Positions 20,047 to 28,507 of a DNA stretch of 64,000 nucleotides are shown in pieces; positions within the stretch are counted from its first letter, which is position 1, and each line of letters begins with the position of its first letter. The position numbers were made by a program, and so were the translations under genes. The notes below the pieces were generated by a model. The model made no database searches, was not told the DNA's origin, and was given only the letters and a program-made list of their open reading frames with translations. The stretch is from an uncultured Pseudomonadota bacterium (GTDB lineage: Bacteria; Pseudomonadota; Alphaproteobacteria; Rs-D84): positions 62,001-126,000 of the forward strand of contig CAMZIQ010000003.1 in NCBI GenBank assembly GCA_947307295.1, written 5' to 3'.

Positions 20047-20442
20047 ATGCCTAAAACAAATAAAGGTTATGGTGTACCAGAAAGAACAAGTACAGCATAT
20101 TGGGATAATCCTTATAATTCTGCCACTCAAAAAGCAAAAACACTTGAAATTATGTGCACTTGGGTGATTAAAGCTTATGAGAACAAACAAGAAATAAACG
20201 ACGAAATAAGACAAGCTGGTGGCAAAGCTGATGATGCCCAAATTAACAGATTGAAGAAATGTGATGAAATCATAGACAACAATCTTAGTGGTTTTCTTCG
20301 TCAATACGATGATAAAAGATTCAGAAAACAATGTGATGATGCTGTAAAAGCAATTAAAGTTGCAGCGGTTAAACAAATGTTCGAAAATACTATCAACAAT
20401 TATATGACAGAAGAACACAAAAGAGCGCGCACAAACGGATAA
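20047..20442 (+). CDS. Hypothetical protein
   Basis: 131 aa with AAGGGAG upstream. Confidence 0.5.
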   Translation: MPKTNKGYGVPERTSTAYWDNPYNSATQKAKTLEIMCTWVIKAYENKQEINDEIRQAGGKADDAQINRLKKCDEIIDNNLSGFLRQYDDKRFRKQCDDAVKAIKVAAVKQMFENTINNYMTEEHKRARTNG

Positions 20443-20464
20443 TATATTGTGTTCAAATGAATTT

Positions 20465-20487
20465 AAAGTCGCCGATTTGGCGACTTT
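20465..20487 (+). terminator. Rho-independent terminator
   Basis: AAAGTCGCC-GATTT-GGCGACTTT. Confidence 0.75.
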
Positions 20488-20547
20488 AATTTTTGGTTGA
20501 AAATTGCAACATTTTCATAATAAAATATTCAAAAAGGAATATTTGTT

Positions 20548-21369
20548 ATGGCTATGATTTTAAATCCGATTAACCCTGTCGCTTTTTCTGTGTTTGGTTT
20601 ACCGGTTCGTTGGTATGCACTGGCTTATATCGCAGGTTTTGTTATTGGTTATTATTTGTTTAAGTATTTAACAAAAAACAAAGATTCAGAAATTTGTTTG
20701 TCTAAAAAACAATTGGATGATTTTTTAACATATATTGTGTTGGGTGTAATTTTGGGTGGACGGCTTGGGTATGTTTTATTTTATAATTTGCCTTATTTCA
20801 TAGAACAGCCATTGGAAATATTTATGCTTTGGCATGGGGGAATGAGTTTTCATGGTGGTCTGTTGGGTGTAATTTTCGCAACATTTCTATTTGTTTATAA
20901 AAACAAATTTTCAGACAAATCTATTGCGCGTAATACATTTAGAATCTTGGATGTTTTATCCGTAGTCGTTCCTGTGGGATTAGGATTGGGGCGTATTGCC
21001 AATTTTATAAATATGGAAGTAATGGGACGAATAACAAATTCACCGTTGGGTGTGATTTTTGTTGGTGGACCAGAATATCCACGCCACCCAAGTCCACTTT
21101 ACGAAGCTACACTCGAAGGTTTGGTTTTGTTTTTAATAATGTGGTTGATGTATACAAAAACAAATCTTAAAACAAAGCCCGGCGCAATAAGTGGTCTGCT
21201 TTGTATGTTTTATGCTGTGTTCAGAATTTTCTGTGAACAATTTCGTCAGCCTGATGCACAAATTGGTTTCTTGACTTCGTGGGGATTGACTATGGGACAA
21301 ATGCTTTCAGGTTTAATGTTTATTGTGGGTGTGATTGTTTTTATTTGTGCGATGCGGAAAAATAAATAA
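20548..21369 (+). CDS. lgt: Prolipoprotein diacylglyceryl transferase
   Basis: LPVRWYALAYIAGF, LGGRLGYVLFYN, GGMSFHGGLLG, GLGRIANFIN. Confidence 0.92.
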   Translation: MAMILNPINPVAFSVFGLPVRWYALAYIAGFVIGYYLFKYLTKNKDSEICLSKKQLDDFLTYIVLGVILGGRLGYVLFYNLPYFIEQPLEIFMLWHGGMSFHGGLLGVIFATFLFVYKNKFSDKSIARNTFRILDVLSVVVPVGLGLGRIANFINMEVMGRITNSPLGVIFVGGPEYPRHPSPLYEATLEGLVLFLIMWLMYTKTNLKTKPGAISGLLCMFYAVFRIFCEQFRQPDAQIGFLTSWGLTMGQMLSGLMFIVGVIVFICAMRKNK

Positions 21370-21379
21370 AGGTTTTTAT

Positions 21380-22159
21380 ATGAATAATATTATAAAATTA
21401 TTTAAACAATATTCTAATGTAGATGATATTTTAAAAAGTGTGTATGGCATAGATTCATCTGAACATTTTGATTGTGTTTTTGTCGCGCCTGCATGGGATG
21501 TATATAAGATTTTTGATGATGAAAAAACGGATATAAAATTAGTATCTGAAAATCAAGATATAACCGCCCATGTAATAAAACATCGGGGACATAAATATTT
21601 GTATGCCAGGTTAAAAATAGGCGCTCCGAATATGGTAGATTTTTGTCTTTCTTGTAATGGATTAAAATGCGATAAATTTGTATTTGTCGGGTCTGCTGGT
21701 TCTTTGGTTCCAGAAATAAATCTGGGCGATGTTATTGTCCCAGAATATTCAATATCTGGCGATGGCGCTTCTTTGTATTTGTATGAAAAACTAGATTCAA
21801 AAAATATGTTTAAAAAAGCATATTCGAACCCTGAATTAAACAAAGAAATTATAAATATTTGCGAAAGCCAAAATATAAAAACTGTCAAAGGCGTTCCTAT
21901 TTCTGTGGACAGTATATTTTGCGAATATCAACATTTATCAGAATTTAAAAAGATGGGTGCTAATGTTATTGAAATGGAATCAGCAACATTTTTTAACACT
22001 ATGAATTTAATAGGTAAACCGGCATCTGCAATTTTATTGATATCTGATAATTCATCTGTGGGACAGCATTTAATAGATGAAAATAAAGAAACGCGTGAAA
22101 AGTATCATAATGCGAGATTATGTATGAAAAACATTTTTTTAAATATCAGGAACAAATGA
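21380..22159 (+). CDS. Nucleoside phosphorylase family protein
   Basis: KFVFVGSAGSLVPEINLGDVIVPEYSISGDG and VIEMESATFF are PNP/UDP phosphorylase-like. Confidence 0.7.
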   Translation: MNNIIKLFKQYSNVDDILKSVYGIDSSEHFDCVFVAPAWDVYKIFDDEKTDIKLVSENQDITAHVIKHRGHKYLYARLKIGAPNMVDFCLSCNGLKCDKFVFVGSAGSLVPEINLGDVIVPEYSISGDGASLYLYEKLDSKNMFKKAYSNPELNKEIINICESQNIKTVKGVPISVDSIFCEYQHLSEFKKMGANVIEMESATFFNTMNLIGKPASAILLISDNSSVGQHLIDENKETREKYHNARLCMKNIFLNIRNK

Positions 22160-22500
22160 TAACAAAATGGTCTTTTAATAACGATGAATTGTTTGATTTA
22201 GTTATCAAAGGGATTAAACACGGAACATGCTGTTTATACGAAAGCGATGATGAAATATCATATATCGGTGAAGAAAATATAATCTATGATTCTAAACAAA
22301 GGGAAATAAAAATAAGAATAACAAATGTTCGTAAATGTCGTTTTTGTGATATTGATGAACAATGGGCTAAAATAGAAGGCGAAGGTGATTTGTCTTTGGA
22401 ATATTGGAAAAAAATTCATTATGATTTTTTTATGAAAGAAAAGCCGAATTTTAAGCCAACTGATATGTTGGAATTAAACGAATTTAAAGTTATAAAATAA
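22156..22500 (+). CDS. Hypothetical protein
   Basis: ATGA overlap with the upstream gene; 114 aa. Confidence 0.5.
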   Translation: MITKWSFNNDELFDLVIKGIKHGTCCLYESDDEISYIGEENIIYDSKQREIKIRITNVRKCRFCDIDEQWAKIEGEGDLSLEYWKKIHYDFFMKEKPNFKPTDMLELNEFKVIK

Positions 22501-22516
22501 ACCAAAGGAAGCCGCG

Positions 22517-23095
22517 ATGATAAAATATTTTTCAAGAAATTTACATTCTGATAGATTGGTTTTGAAACACCTTGTTCCAAATTTGCAAAATGCAAAAATG
22601 ATATACGATGTGTTAAAAAACGAAAATCCAAAAGATTACAAATATGAGCCTTTGGTTCCAAGACACGTTTTACCAAAATCTGTCAAAGAAACATTAAATA
22701 TGATGAATCATTACAAAGATTTTGAAGACAAAGATGGTTGTGTTTTTTATATGTTTTATAACAATGAATTTATCGGTGTTCGTAAATTATGTTATTTCAA
22801 AGAAGCCAGCACATTAAAATTTTCTACTGTGTGGTTGATTCGCTCTGCACGCAGAAAAGGCTTTGCCAAAGAATCTTTTCGTTTGCTGGAAGATATCGCT
22901 TTTAATAAATTAAAGGTTAACAGAATATCTCGTGTGAATATCAAAGAAAATAAAGATTCTGAAATATTGGCGAAGAATATAGGTTTTATATTGGATGGTA
23001 TATCCAGACAACCTGTCTTTTTAGACGGACATTTTTATGATTTAATGATATGGTCCAAACTTCATACAGATTATTTAAAAGAACATAAAAAATAA
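22517..23095 (+). CDS. GNAT family N-acetyltransferase
   Basis: LHSDRLVLKHLVPN...VWLIRSARRKGFAKESFRLLEDIAFNKLKVNRISRVNIKENKDSEILAKNIGFILDG. Confidence 0.8.
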   Translation: MIKYFSRNLHSDRLVLKHLVPNLQNAKMIYDVLKNENPKDYKYEPLVPRHVLPKSVKETLNMMNHYKDFEDKDGCVFYMFYNNEFIGVRKLCYFKEASTLKFSTVWLIRSARRKGFAKESFRLLEDIAFNKLKVNRISRVNIKENKDSEILAKNIGFILDGISRQPVFLDGHFYDLMIWSKLHTDYLKEHKK

Positions 23096-23100
23096 AATAA

Positions 23101-23128
23101 AAAAATGCCCGTTTGGGCATTTTTTTTA
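23101..23128. terminator. Bidirectional terminator
   Basis: AAAAATGCCCGTTTGGGCATTTTTTTT. Confidence 0.8.
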
Positions 23129-24052
23129 TCGGTGATTATAAAAATCTTTTAACATTTTATTCATCTCTTCTCCGCCGTGTCCAAGCGCAGGGACTATATG
23201 CAAATTTGATTTTGGCAAAGCATTGTGTAATTCCCAAGCTTGCTCAAAAGGACAACACATATCCAATCTGTTATGGAAAATTTCAGTTGGTATATGTTTT
23301 ATTTTACTAGCGTTTTTTATGATGTAATTATCCGTCATAAAAAATTTGTTAACAACCATATTGGTATAAATTTTCAAAGACTTTAATTCTTTTTCATAAT
23401 CTTCTTCGGTTTCAGGTAATTTAAATTCAGGATTTTTTGAACCAACAATACCTTCCAAAGAACCATAGTATTTCAATGCATCACGTTCGCGTTTTTTATC
23501 CCCAGAAAATAATTCTTTGGCAAAGTAATCTGAAATTTCTTTTTTTCCAGCCTTCTTTTTTAATTCTGAAATAAAGTCAGGATAAAAACGCATTGCATCT
23601 TTTTCTTGCCAATCTTGTACATCATGTTTGCGACCTAAAAATATAGAAGCAACCCAAAGATTTGATACTAATTCAGGATGTTTTTCTGCGAACAATATCG
23701 CCAACAAAGACCCATAAGAACCACCATTAGAAACAATTTTACCAGATATATTTAAATGTTTTAATAACCGTTCAGCATCATCAACTGCATCCATCGGGGT
23801 ATTTTTGTAAAGCAAATCTTTGAACTTTGATTTTCCACAACCACGTTGATCAAACAAAATTAAATAATATTTTTTTAAATCATAATTCAACGTATGTTTA
23901 AGTTTTGAACTACCGCCTGGGCCACCATGAAATAATAACACAGGTTCCCCATTTTTATTTCCATAGGTGTGGTAATAAATTTCGTGTCCATCAACCTCTG
24001 GCATCCATCCAGATGCGACAGGTTCTTTGTTTTTGCGCCAAAACCAAAACAT
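23126..24052 (-). CDS. Alpha/beta hydrolase, proline iminopeptidase-like
   Basis: LFHGGPGGSS, LILFDQRGCGKS, SNGGSYGSLLAILFAEKHPELV, C-terminal ALGHGG. Confidence 0.85.
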   Translation of the reverse strand: MFWFWRKNKEPVASGWMPEVDGHEIYYHTYGNKNGEPVLLFHGGPGGSSKLKHTLNYDLKKYYLILFDQRGCGKSKFKDLLYKNTPMDAVDDAERLLKHLNISGKIVSNGGSYGSLLAILFAEKHPELVSNLWVASIFLGRKHDVQDWQEKDAMRFYPDFISELKKKAGKKEISDYFAKELFSGDKKRERDALKYYGSLEGIVGSKNPEFKLPETEEDYEKELKSLKIYTNMVVNKFFMTDNYIIKNASKIKHIPTEIFHNRLDMCCPFEQAWELHNALPKSNLHIVPALGHGGEEMNKMLKDFYNHR

Positions 24053-24312
24053 AGTATTGCCCCTTTTGTCTATTGGTAATATAAAATATGATGCGCGCAA
24101 AATCAAGAATTATAAATTTAATGCTGGTGCTAAATTTCTGGGTTTACTTTGTGTTTGCGTCCTTTGGTACGACCTGTTGCAATCAGTACTTTATTTGCAT
24201 TAAATTAAATCATTTTTTAAAAATAAATTTTGACTTTGAAATTATAAAATACTTGACAATTTATTTATTTGTGTTATATTTATGGCATAGAAAAACAAAA
24301 AAGGGGTAAAAA

Positions 24313-24945
24313 TTGAAAACAAAAGAACAATTGCAAAACATGAACGAATATTCAGTTTGTAGATATATAGTGGAAAACATGTCGTTAGATGAATTATTGG
24401 AACGAAAACAATCAATAAAAAGTAAGGAAGAATTACAAAAAATGCCATTTGATGAAGCTTTGAGGTATTTAAGCAAAAATCATTGGGCATACGATATGGG
24501 CAGTATAGCTGGCGCTGAGAACACCACTAGGTGGTATTATGTAGCACAGGTTGTGGTATATTGGACACTTAATTTTGGTGATGGCAGGGAGACGTTAATA
24601 GTGGGAAGTAACAGAACAGGGCGCAGTATAGCCTTAAGTCCAACAGACAATGGGTATGAAGAAGCATCTCTTTTATTTCATGATTTAGAGAATAGGTATT
24701 TTGAAAGAGATTTTGGGTTTACAAAGGCGCTTCCTTATGAAGCGATAATTAAGAACAAAAAGAAGATGTTCCCAAAGTCATTGTTACTTGTGTTGTATTT
24801 GGCTGATAAGAAAGAAGCGGGAGAAAAGAAAAAAGCAGAAGCCGAAAAGAAACCAGAAGAAGAAAACAAGAAAAAAGAAATTGCAAAAAATACTGCTGTG
24901 AAACAGGTATATTTCAATAAATATATGACACACATGGTACGTTAA
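24313..24945 (+). CDS. Hypothetical protein
   Basis: 210 aa, Lys/Glu-rich C-terminal region, AAAAGGGG upstream. Confidence 0.5.
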   Translation: MKTKEQLQNMNEYSVCRYIVENMSLDELLERKQSIKSKEELQKMPFDEALRYLSKNHWAYDMGSIAGAENTTRWYYVAQVVVYWTLNFGDGRETLIVGSNRTGRSIALSPTDNGYEEASLLFHDLENRYFERDFGFTKALPYEAIIKNKKKMFPKSLLLVLYLADKKEAGEKKKAEAEKKPEEENKKKEIAKNTAVKQVYFNKYMTHMVR

Positions 24946-24954
24946 TCAATAAAA

Positions 24955-24978
24955 AAAACGCCACGATTGTGGCGTTTT
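24955..24978 (+). terminator. Rho-independent terminator
   Basis: AAAACGCCACGATTGTGGCGTTTT. Confidence 0.8.
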
Positions 24979-24989
24979 AAAATTTTAAT

Positions 24990-25167
24990 CTGGCGGCGGG
25001 TTCGGGATTGATTTCGCTGCGCTACATTCCCCTTGGCTCATTCGTGCTCACCGGCATACTGCCGTCTGCCTTTCGCCTGCGGGTCGAACCCCCGTTTCGT
25101 GTGTTCAAATCCAACCATGCGTGATAAAAATAAAATGCCCAAAAGGGCATTTAATTTTTATGGCGGG
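24990..25167 (-). repeat. tRNA-3'-end-associated cassette E1 (no tRNA body)
   Basis: Minus strand TTCTAGCCCGCCA + terminator + GCATGGTTGG...GGGGTTCGACC...AATCCCGAACCCGCCGCCA; similar to the segment downstream of tRNA-Ser. Confidence 0.6.
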
Positions 25168-25196
25168 CTAGAATTCTGTTGCACAAATTTCCATAC

Positions 25197-25802
25197 CTAA
25201 ATATGCGAATTTTGTTGGATGATGCTTTGCAATACAAAACCATATTTTACGACAGGTGTTTCATTAGATGCAGCCAGAAAATCGTTTTTTGTAATATCAA
25301 CATCCGTCGATTGATTGGCTGTAATTTTTATTGCACGTACAGAAGTATATTTATCCATTAACAAATCAAGGCAATCTTTTGCATTTATACGAACTAACCC
25401 AGCAACTTCATCGGGCTGAAAATGAAAATCTGTAAAGTCAATCGGCAGTTTATTTGCATAAATATGCGCAAATGCACGATCGTGCCAGTTTTTTTGTGGT
25501 TTGTCTTGCCGCCAAAATACGATATCTAATGCGACAGCATTTGATGCATCGGTGTTAATACCGATTTCTTCGTGTATTTCGCGTCGAAACGCATCGCGCA
25601 CTGTTTCCCCAGCCAATACATGCCCAGATGCAGTAGTATACAATTTACCAGAATCTGCACGAATTTGAAAATATATATTACCATTTTCATCATACATCCA
25701 ACAATGAACTGTTTTATGCCATAGCCCATTTCGGTGAACGATATCACGAGATTCTGTTCCAATCTTATTCATATATTCATCATAGATATCTAAATTTTCC
25801 AT
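25197..25802 (-). CDS. NUDIX hydrolase (isopentenyl-diphosphate isomerase-like)
   Basis: GHVLAGETVRDAFRREIHEEIGI Nudix box. Confidence 0.85.
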   Translation of the reverse strand: MENLDIYDEYMNKIGTESRDIVHRNGLWHKTVHCWMYDENGNIYFQIRADSGKLYTTASGHVLAGETVRDAFRREIHEEIGINTDASNAVALDIVFWRQDKPQKNWHDRAFAHIYANKLPIDFTDFHFQPDEVAGLVRINAKDCLDLLMDKYTSVRAIKITANQSTDVDITKNDFLAASNETPVVKYGFVLQSIIQQNSHI

Positions 25803-25884
25803 AAATATTCTCCTTTATCATAAATATGATAACAAATATATCAGGGTTATAAAATAAAAAAACACCCATGCGGGTGTGTAATTT

Positions 25885-26064
25885 TTATGGAATAAAAAAG
25901 TGGGATTCGCTCGCTCGGCACTGCGCGCCGGCTGCGCGGCAACCGTGACGATTTCACCGCGTTTTACTTGTGAAATCTACTGCTTGTCGAACCCCAGTCC
26001 GCGTTTCTTTGTCCCGAACCATCCGGGACAAAAATAAAACGCCCTTTTGGGCGTTTTGTTTTTG
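25885..26064 (-). repeat. tRNA-3'-end-associated cassette E2, downstream of tRNA-Ser
   Basis: Minus strand: terminator, CCCGGATGGTTCGGGACAAAGAAACGCGGACTGGGGTTCGACAAGCAG..., then a GCGAATCCCAC stub; alignable with E1. Confidence 0.55.
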
Positions 26065-26154
26065 TGGCGGATGGTGAGGGATTCGAACCCCCGGACGAGT
26101 TGCCCCGTCAGCGGTTTTCAAGACCGTCGCATTCGACCGCTCTGCCAACCATCC
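26065..26154 (-). tRNA. tRNA-Ser (anticodon TGA)
   Basis: GGATGGTTGGCAGAGCGGTCGAATGCGACGGTCTTGAAAACCGC...GGGGGTTCGAATCCCTCACCATCCGCCA with long variable arm. Confidence 0.95.
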
Positions 26155-26162
26155 AAAACTCT

Positions 26163-26277
26163 TTCGCGACAGGTCTTTCAAACCTTGGCGGTTTTGGTCT
26201 GCGCAAAACTTTTTGTTTTGCTCGACCTCGCTTCGCAGTCAAGACCGTCGCTATTGAACCGCGGCTTTCAACCATCC
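26163..26277 (-). pseudogene. Truncated/interrupted tRNA-Ser 5' half copy
   Basis: AGAGTTTTGGATGGTTGAAAGCCGCGGTTCAATAGCGACGGTCTTGA repeats the leader and 5' half of tRNA-Ser, then diverges. Confidence 0.65.
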
Positions 26278-26330
26278 AAAACTCTTGTTAGAGCAAGAAT
26301 AGTTTATATTTTACCGTGACAAAAGTCAAA

Positions 26331-26849
26331 TTATTTTTGGCGTTTTTTGTTTGTCATATCAATATAGTTATATACCATCTTTAATCCGGGTAATATGGAT
26401 GGGATAAATGTTCCTTTATCAATCATATCTTGAATTTCTGATTTCGAAGCCCATTTAGCATCTTGAACTTCTTCTGGTTGCAGTTTTAAATCTTTGGTTT
26501 CGACATCCGTATACACCAACCAAACATCTACGAAATCAGATAATCTTTTAAAAGTCCCAACCAAAACAGAATTTTCTATTTTTGGTTTTATGCCTAATTC
26601 TTCAACAGATTCGCGAACGCAAGTATCCCAACTGGTTTCTTTAGTTTGTGAAGCGCCACCAGTTTGTCCCCACATATTTGGAAACTTTTTTGCCCCAGCA
26701 ACGCGTTGTTGTAATAAAAATTGTTCGTATTTATTTACAAACCATACATGCACAGATATTTTGTTTAAGCCATCTGGTATCGGATTTTTTCTATCCGCAG
26801 CAGTCACAAGTTGTCGTGCATTATTGTATAAATCTATTATTTCAGCCAT
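26331..26849 (-). CDS. NUDIX hydrolase
   Basis: GQTGGASQTKETSWDTCVRESVEELGI Nudix box; start moved to MAEIIDLYNNARQLV. Confidence 0.85.
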   Translation of the reverse strand: MAEIIDLYNNARQLVTAADRKNPIPDGLNKISVHVWFVNKYEQFLLQQRVAGAKKFPNMWGQTGGASQTKETSWDTCVRESVEELGIKPKIENSVLVGTFKRLSDFVDVWLVYTDVETKDLKLQPEEVQDAKWASKSEIQDMIDKGTFIPSILPGLKMVYNYIDMTNKKRQK

Positions 26850-26850
26850 A

Positions 26851-28335
26851 TTAATTTCTTCCCCCGTTTTTTTGCAAAGTTGACTGATTTTTCGCAGTTG
26901 TTGCACGTTGTATCGCAGCTTCGTATATTTTTTTATAATCGACACTTTCATCTTCGTCACTAATCCCATAGGTTGAATAATATTCTGACGCTTTGGTATA
27001 ATTCATGATAGCTTTATCATACATTCCTTTGGCTTCATATGCGCGACCCGCATTAAAGCATGCTTTTGCATATTGTTGTTTTTCAGTTGTTTGAAGAACC
27101 TTTTTACAATAATCAATGCAGTCATCATATTGTTTCAGATTGAAATAAGTAATAGCGATATCATTCAACAAATCGCACCCAGTTGCCCCCTTGGTTCTTA
27201 GTGCTAAAAATTTTTCGATTGCGGCTTGAAAATCGGCATTTCTATATAAAACTGTGGCTTCATCATATTCCTTTTGAAAAGATATTTTAGGAGAATCAGT
27301 TTTTTCTATAGAATTTTTGAAATATTTTTTTACTTTATCGCAAATATCGCCAGTTCTAACACCTCCTTTGTAAACAACAGATAGATATTTTGTTTTTGCA
27401 TCATCGGAATATTTTTTGTAATTTTCCTTTGTCAAAGTTTTCGCCACAACACCTTCGACATTTATACAGGAACAACCAGTTTTTTTAAGTGGTTTAGTAT
27501 ACATATCCAACATTGCCTGACAAAAACCATTATGGTTCAAATAAACTAATGCTTCAAATTCACATCTATCTTTTGTTCCGCCATTCGCAGGTCCCGTTTG
27601 ACACCAAGTCATTATTTTGTTTGCACAAGCAATCGGATCTTTATAATTGTCTTTTACAAAAGGACATAATTTCTGTATATTGTTTTCGTTATTATATGCC
27701 GCGCAATACAAAGCAGCAAATTCATTTGGTCGTAATGAGGCACCTTTTAAAAGATTGAACATGCGTTCTAATACAATTTTTCTAGTGTGAAATTCTTTTG
27801 TTTTAGGGTCTTGAGTAATTTTTCTATATCTTCCCCATCCGATAACTAATTGAAGCATTTCTTCATAAGAAACAGTTCTTGAACCAAATGTTTTTGGGTT
27901 GGTATATAAATGATACCATTTTGCGGTTGTATCACTATAGTTTTTGATATCAATTGGTGAATAAGTTGAACCAACACCAAATGTATTTTTTTTGCCCGCA
28001 TATAATCCACCGTCATCGTATGCACGGGGCATAGGTACTTCTTCCAAAATTAATTCTGCGAAAATAATGTTCAAAGATTTATCAAACAATTTTTCCATGT
28101 CTTTCATGGTGTTTAACTTAACAGGTGAATAATCTGCCAGCAAAGCATTTGCAACAAATGTTTCTTTGTCAGATTTTTTATGTGGTTTAACCATCTCTGT
28201 TTTTTTGATTTCTGGCTGTTTTTCATCAGCAGCCTTAGGCTCTGTGCCATGTCCAAGCCCGAACATCAAAAGCAGTCCTGCAAGAATTTTCTTAGCTTTG
28301 GATGTTGCCAATTCAAATTCTAATTTCTTTTTCAT
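26851..28335 (-). CDS. Secreted TPR-repeat protein
   Basis: N-terminal hydrophobic segment; C-terminal repeats (AITYFNLKQYDDCIDYCKKVLQ, ACFNAGRAYEAKGMYDKAIMNYTKASEYY). Confidence 0.7.
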   Translation of the reverse strand: MKKKLEFELATSKAKKILAGLLLMFGLGHGTEPKAADEKQPEIKKTEMVKPHKKSDKETFVANALLADYSPVKLNTMKDMEKLFDKSLNIIFAELILEEVPMPRAYDDGGLYAGKKNTFGVGSTYSPIDIKNYSDTTAKWYHLYTNPKTFGSRTVSYEEMLQLVIGWGRYRKITQDPKTKEFHTRKIVLERMFNLLKGASLRPNEFAALYCAAYNNENNIQKLCPFVKDNYKDPIACANKIMTWCQTGPANGGTKDRCEFEALVYLNHNGFCQAMLDMYTKPLKKTGCSCINVEGVVAKTLTKENYKKYSDDAKTKYLSVVYKGGVRTGDICDKVKKYFKNSIEKTDSPKISFQKEYDEATVLYRNADFQAAIEKFLALRTKGATGCDLLNDIAITYFNLKQYDDCIDYCKKVLQTTEKQQYAKACFNAGRAYEAKGMYDKAIMNYTKASEYYSTYGISDEDESVDYKKIYEAAIQRATTAKNQSTLQKNGGRN

Positions 28336-28507
28336 TTTTTCTTCCTTTCAAATTCAGTATTCTTTTATTTACAGACATTTTAGCATGAAAATCGATTTTT
28401 TTTCAACCTAATAAATTTGGCGGGAAAATTTTCATAACTTGCGCTTGATTTAGGAAAATATTGAATATATCATTGCGTTGTAGGAAGAATATTTAAGGAC
28501 TATTGTC

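Noticed and set aside
24088-24309. Short intergenic coding-like stretch (minus strand ANKVLIATGRTKGRKHKVNPEI*)
   Set aside because: Possible gene remnant, but too short and without a recognizable family; also spurious ORF 24088..24309 on +.
25954-26319. ORFs with peptides such as GEGFEPPDELPRQRFSRPSHSTALPTIQNS
   Set aside because: Classic false translation of tRNA genes; same for 8512..8709, 49879..50538, 50125..50334 and 58169..58481.
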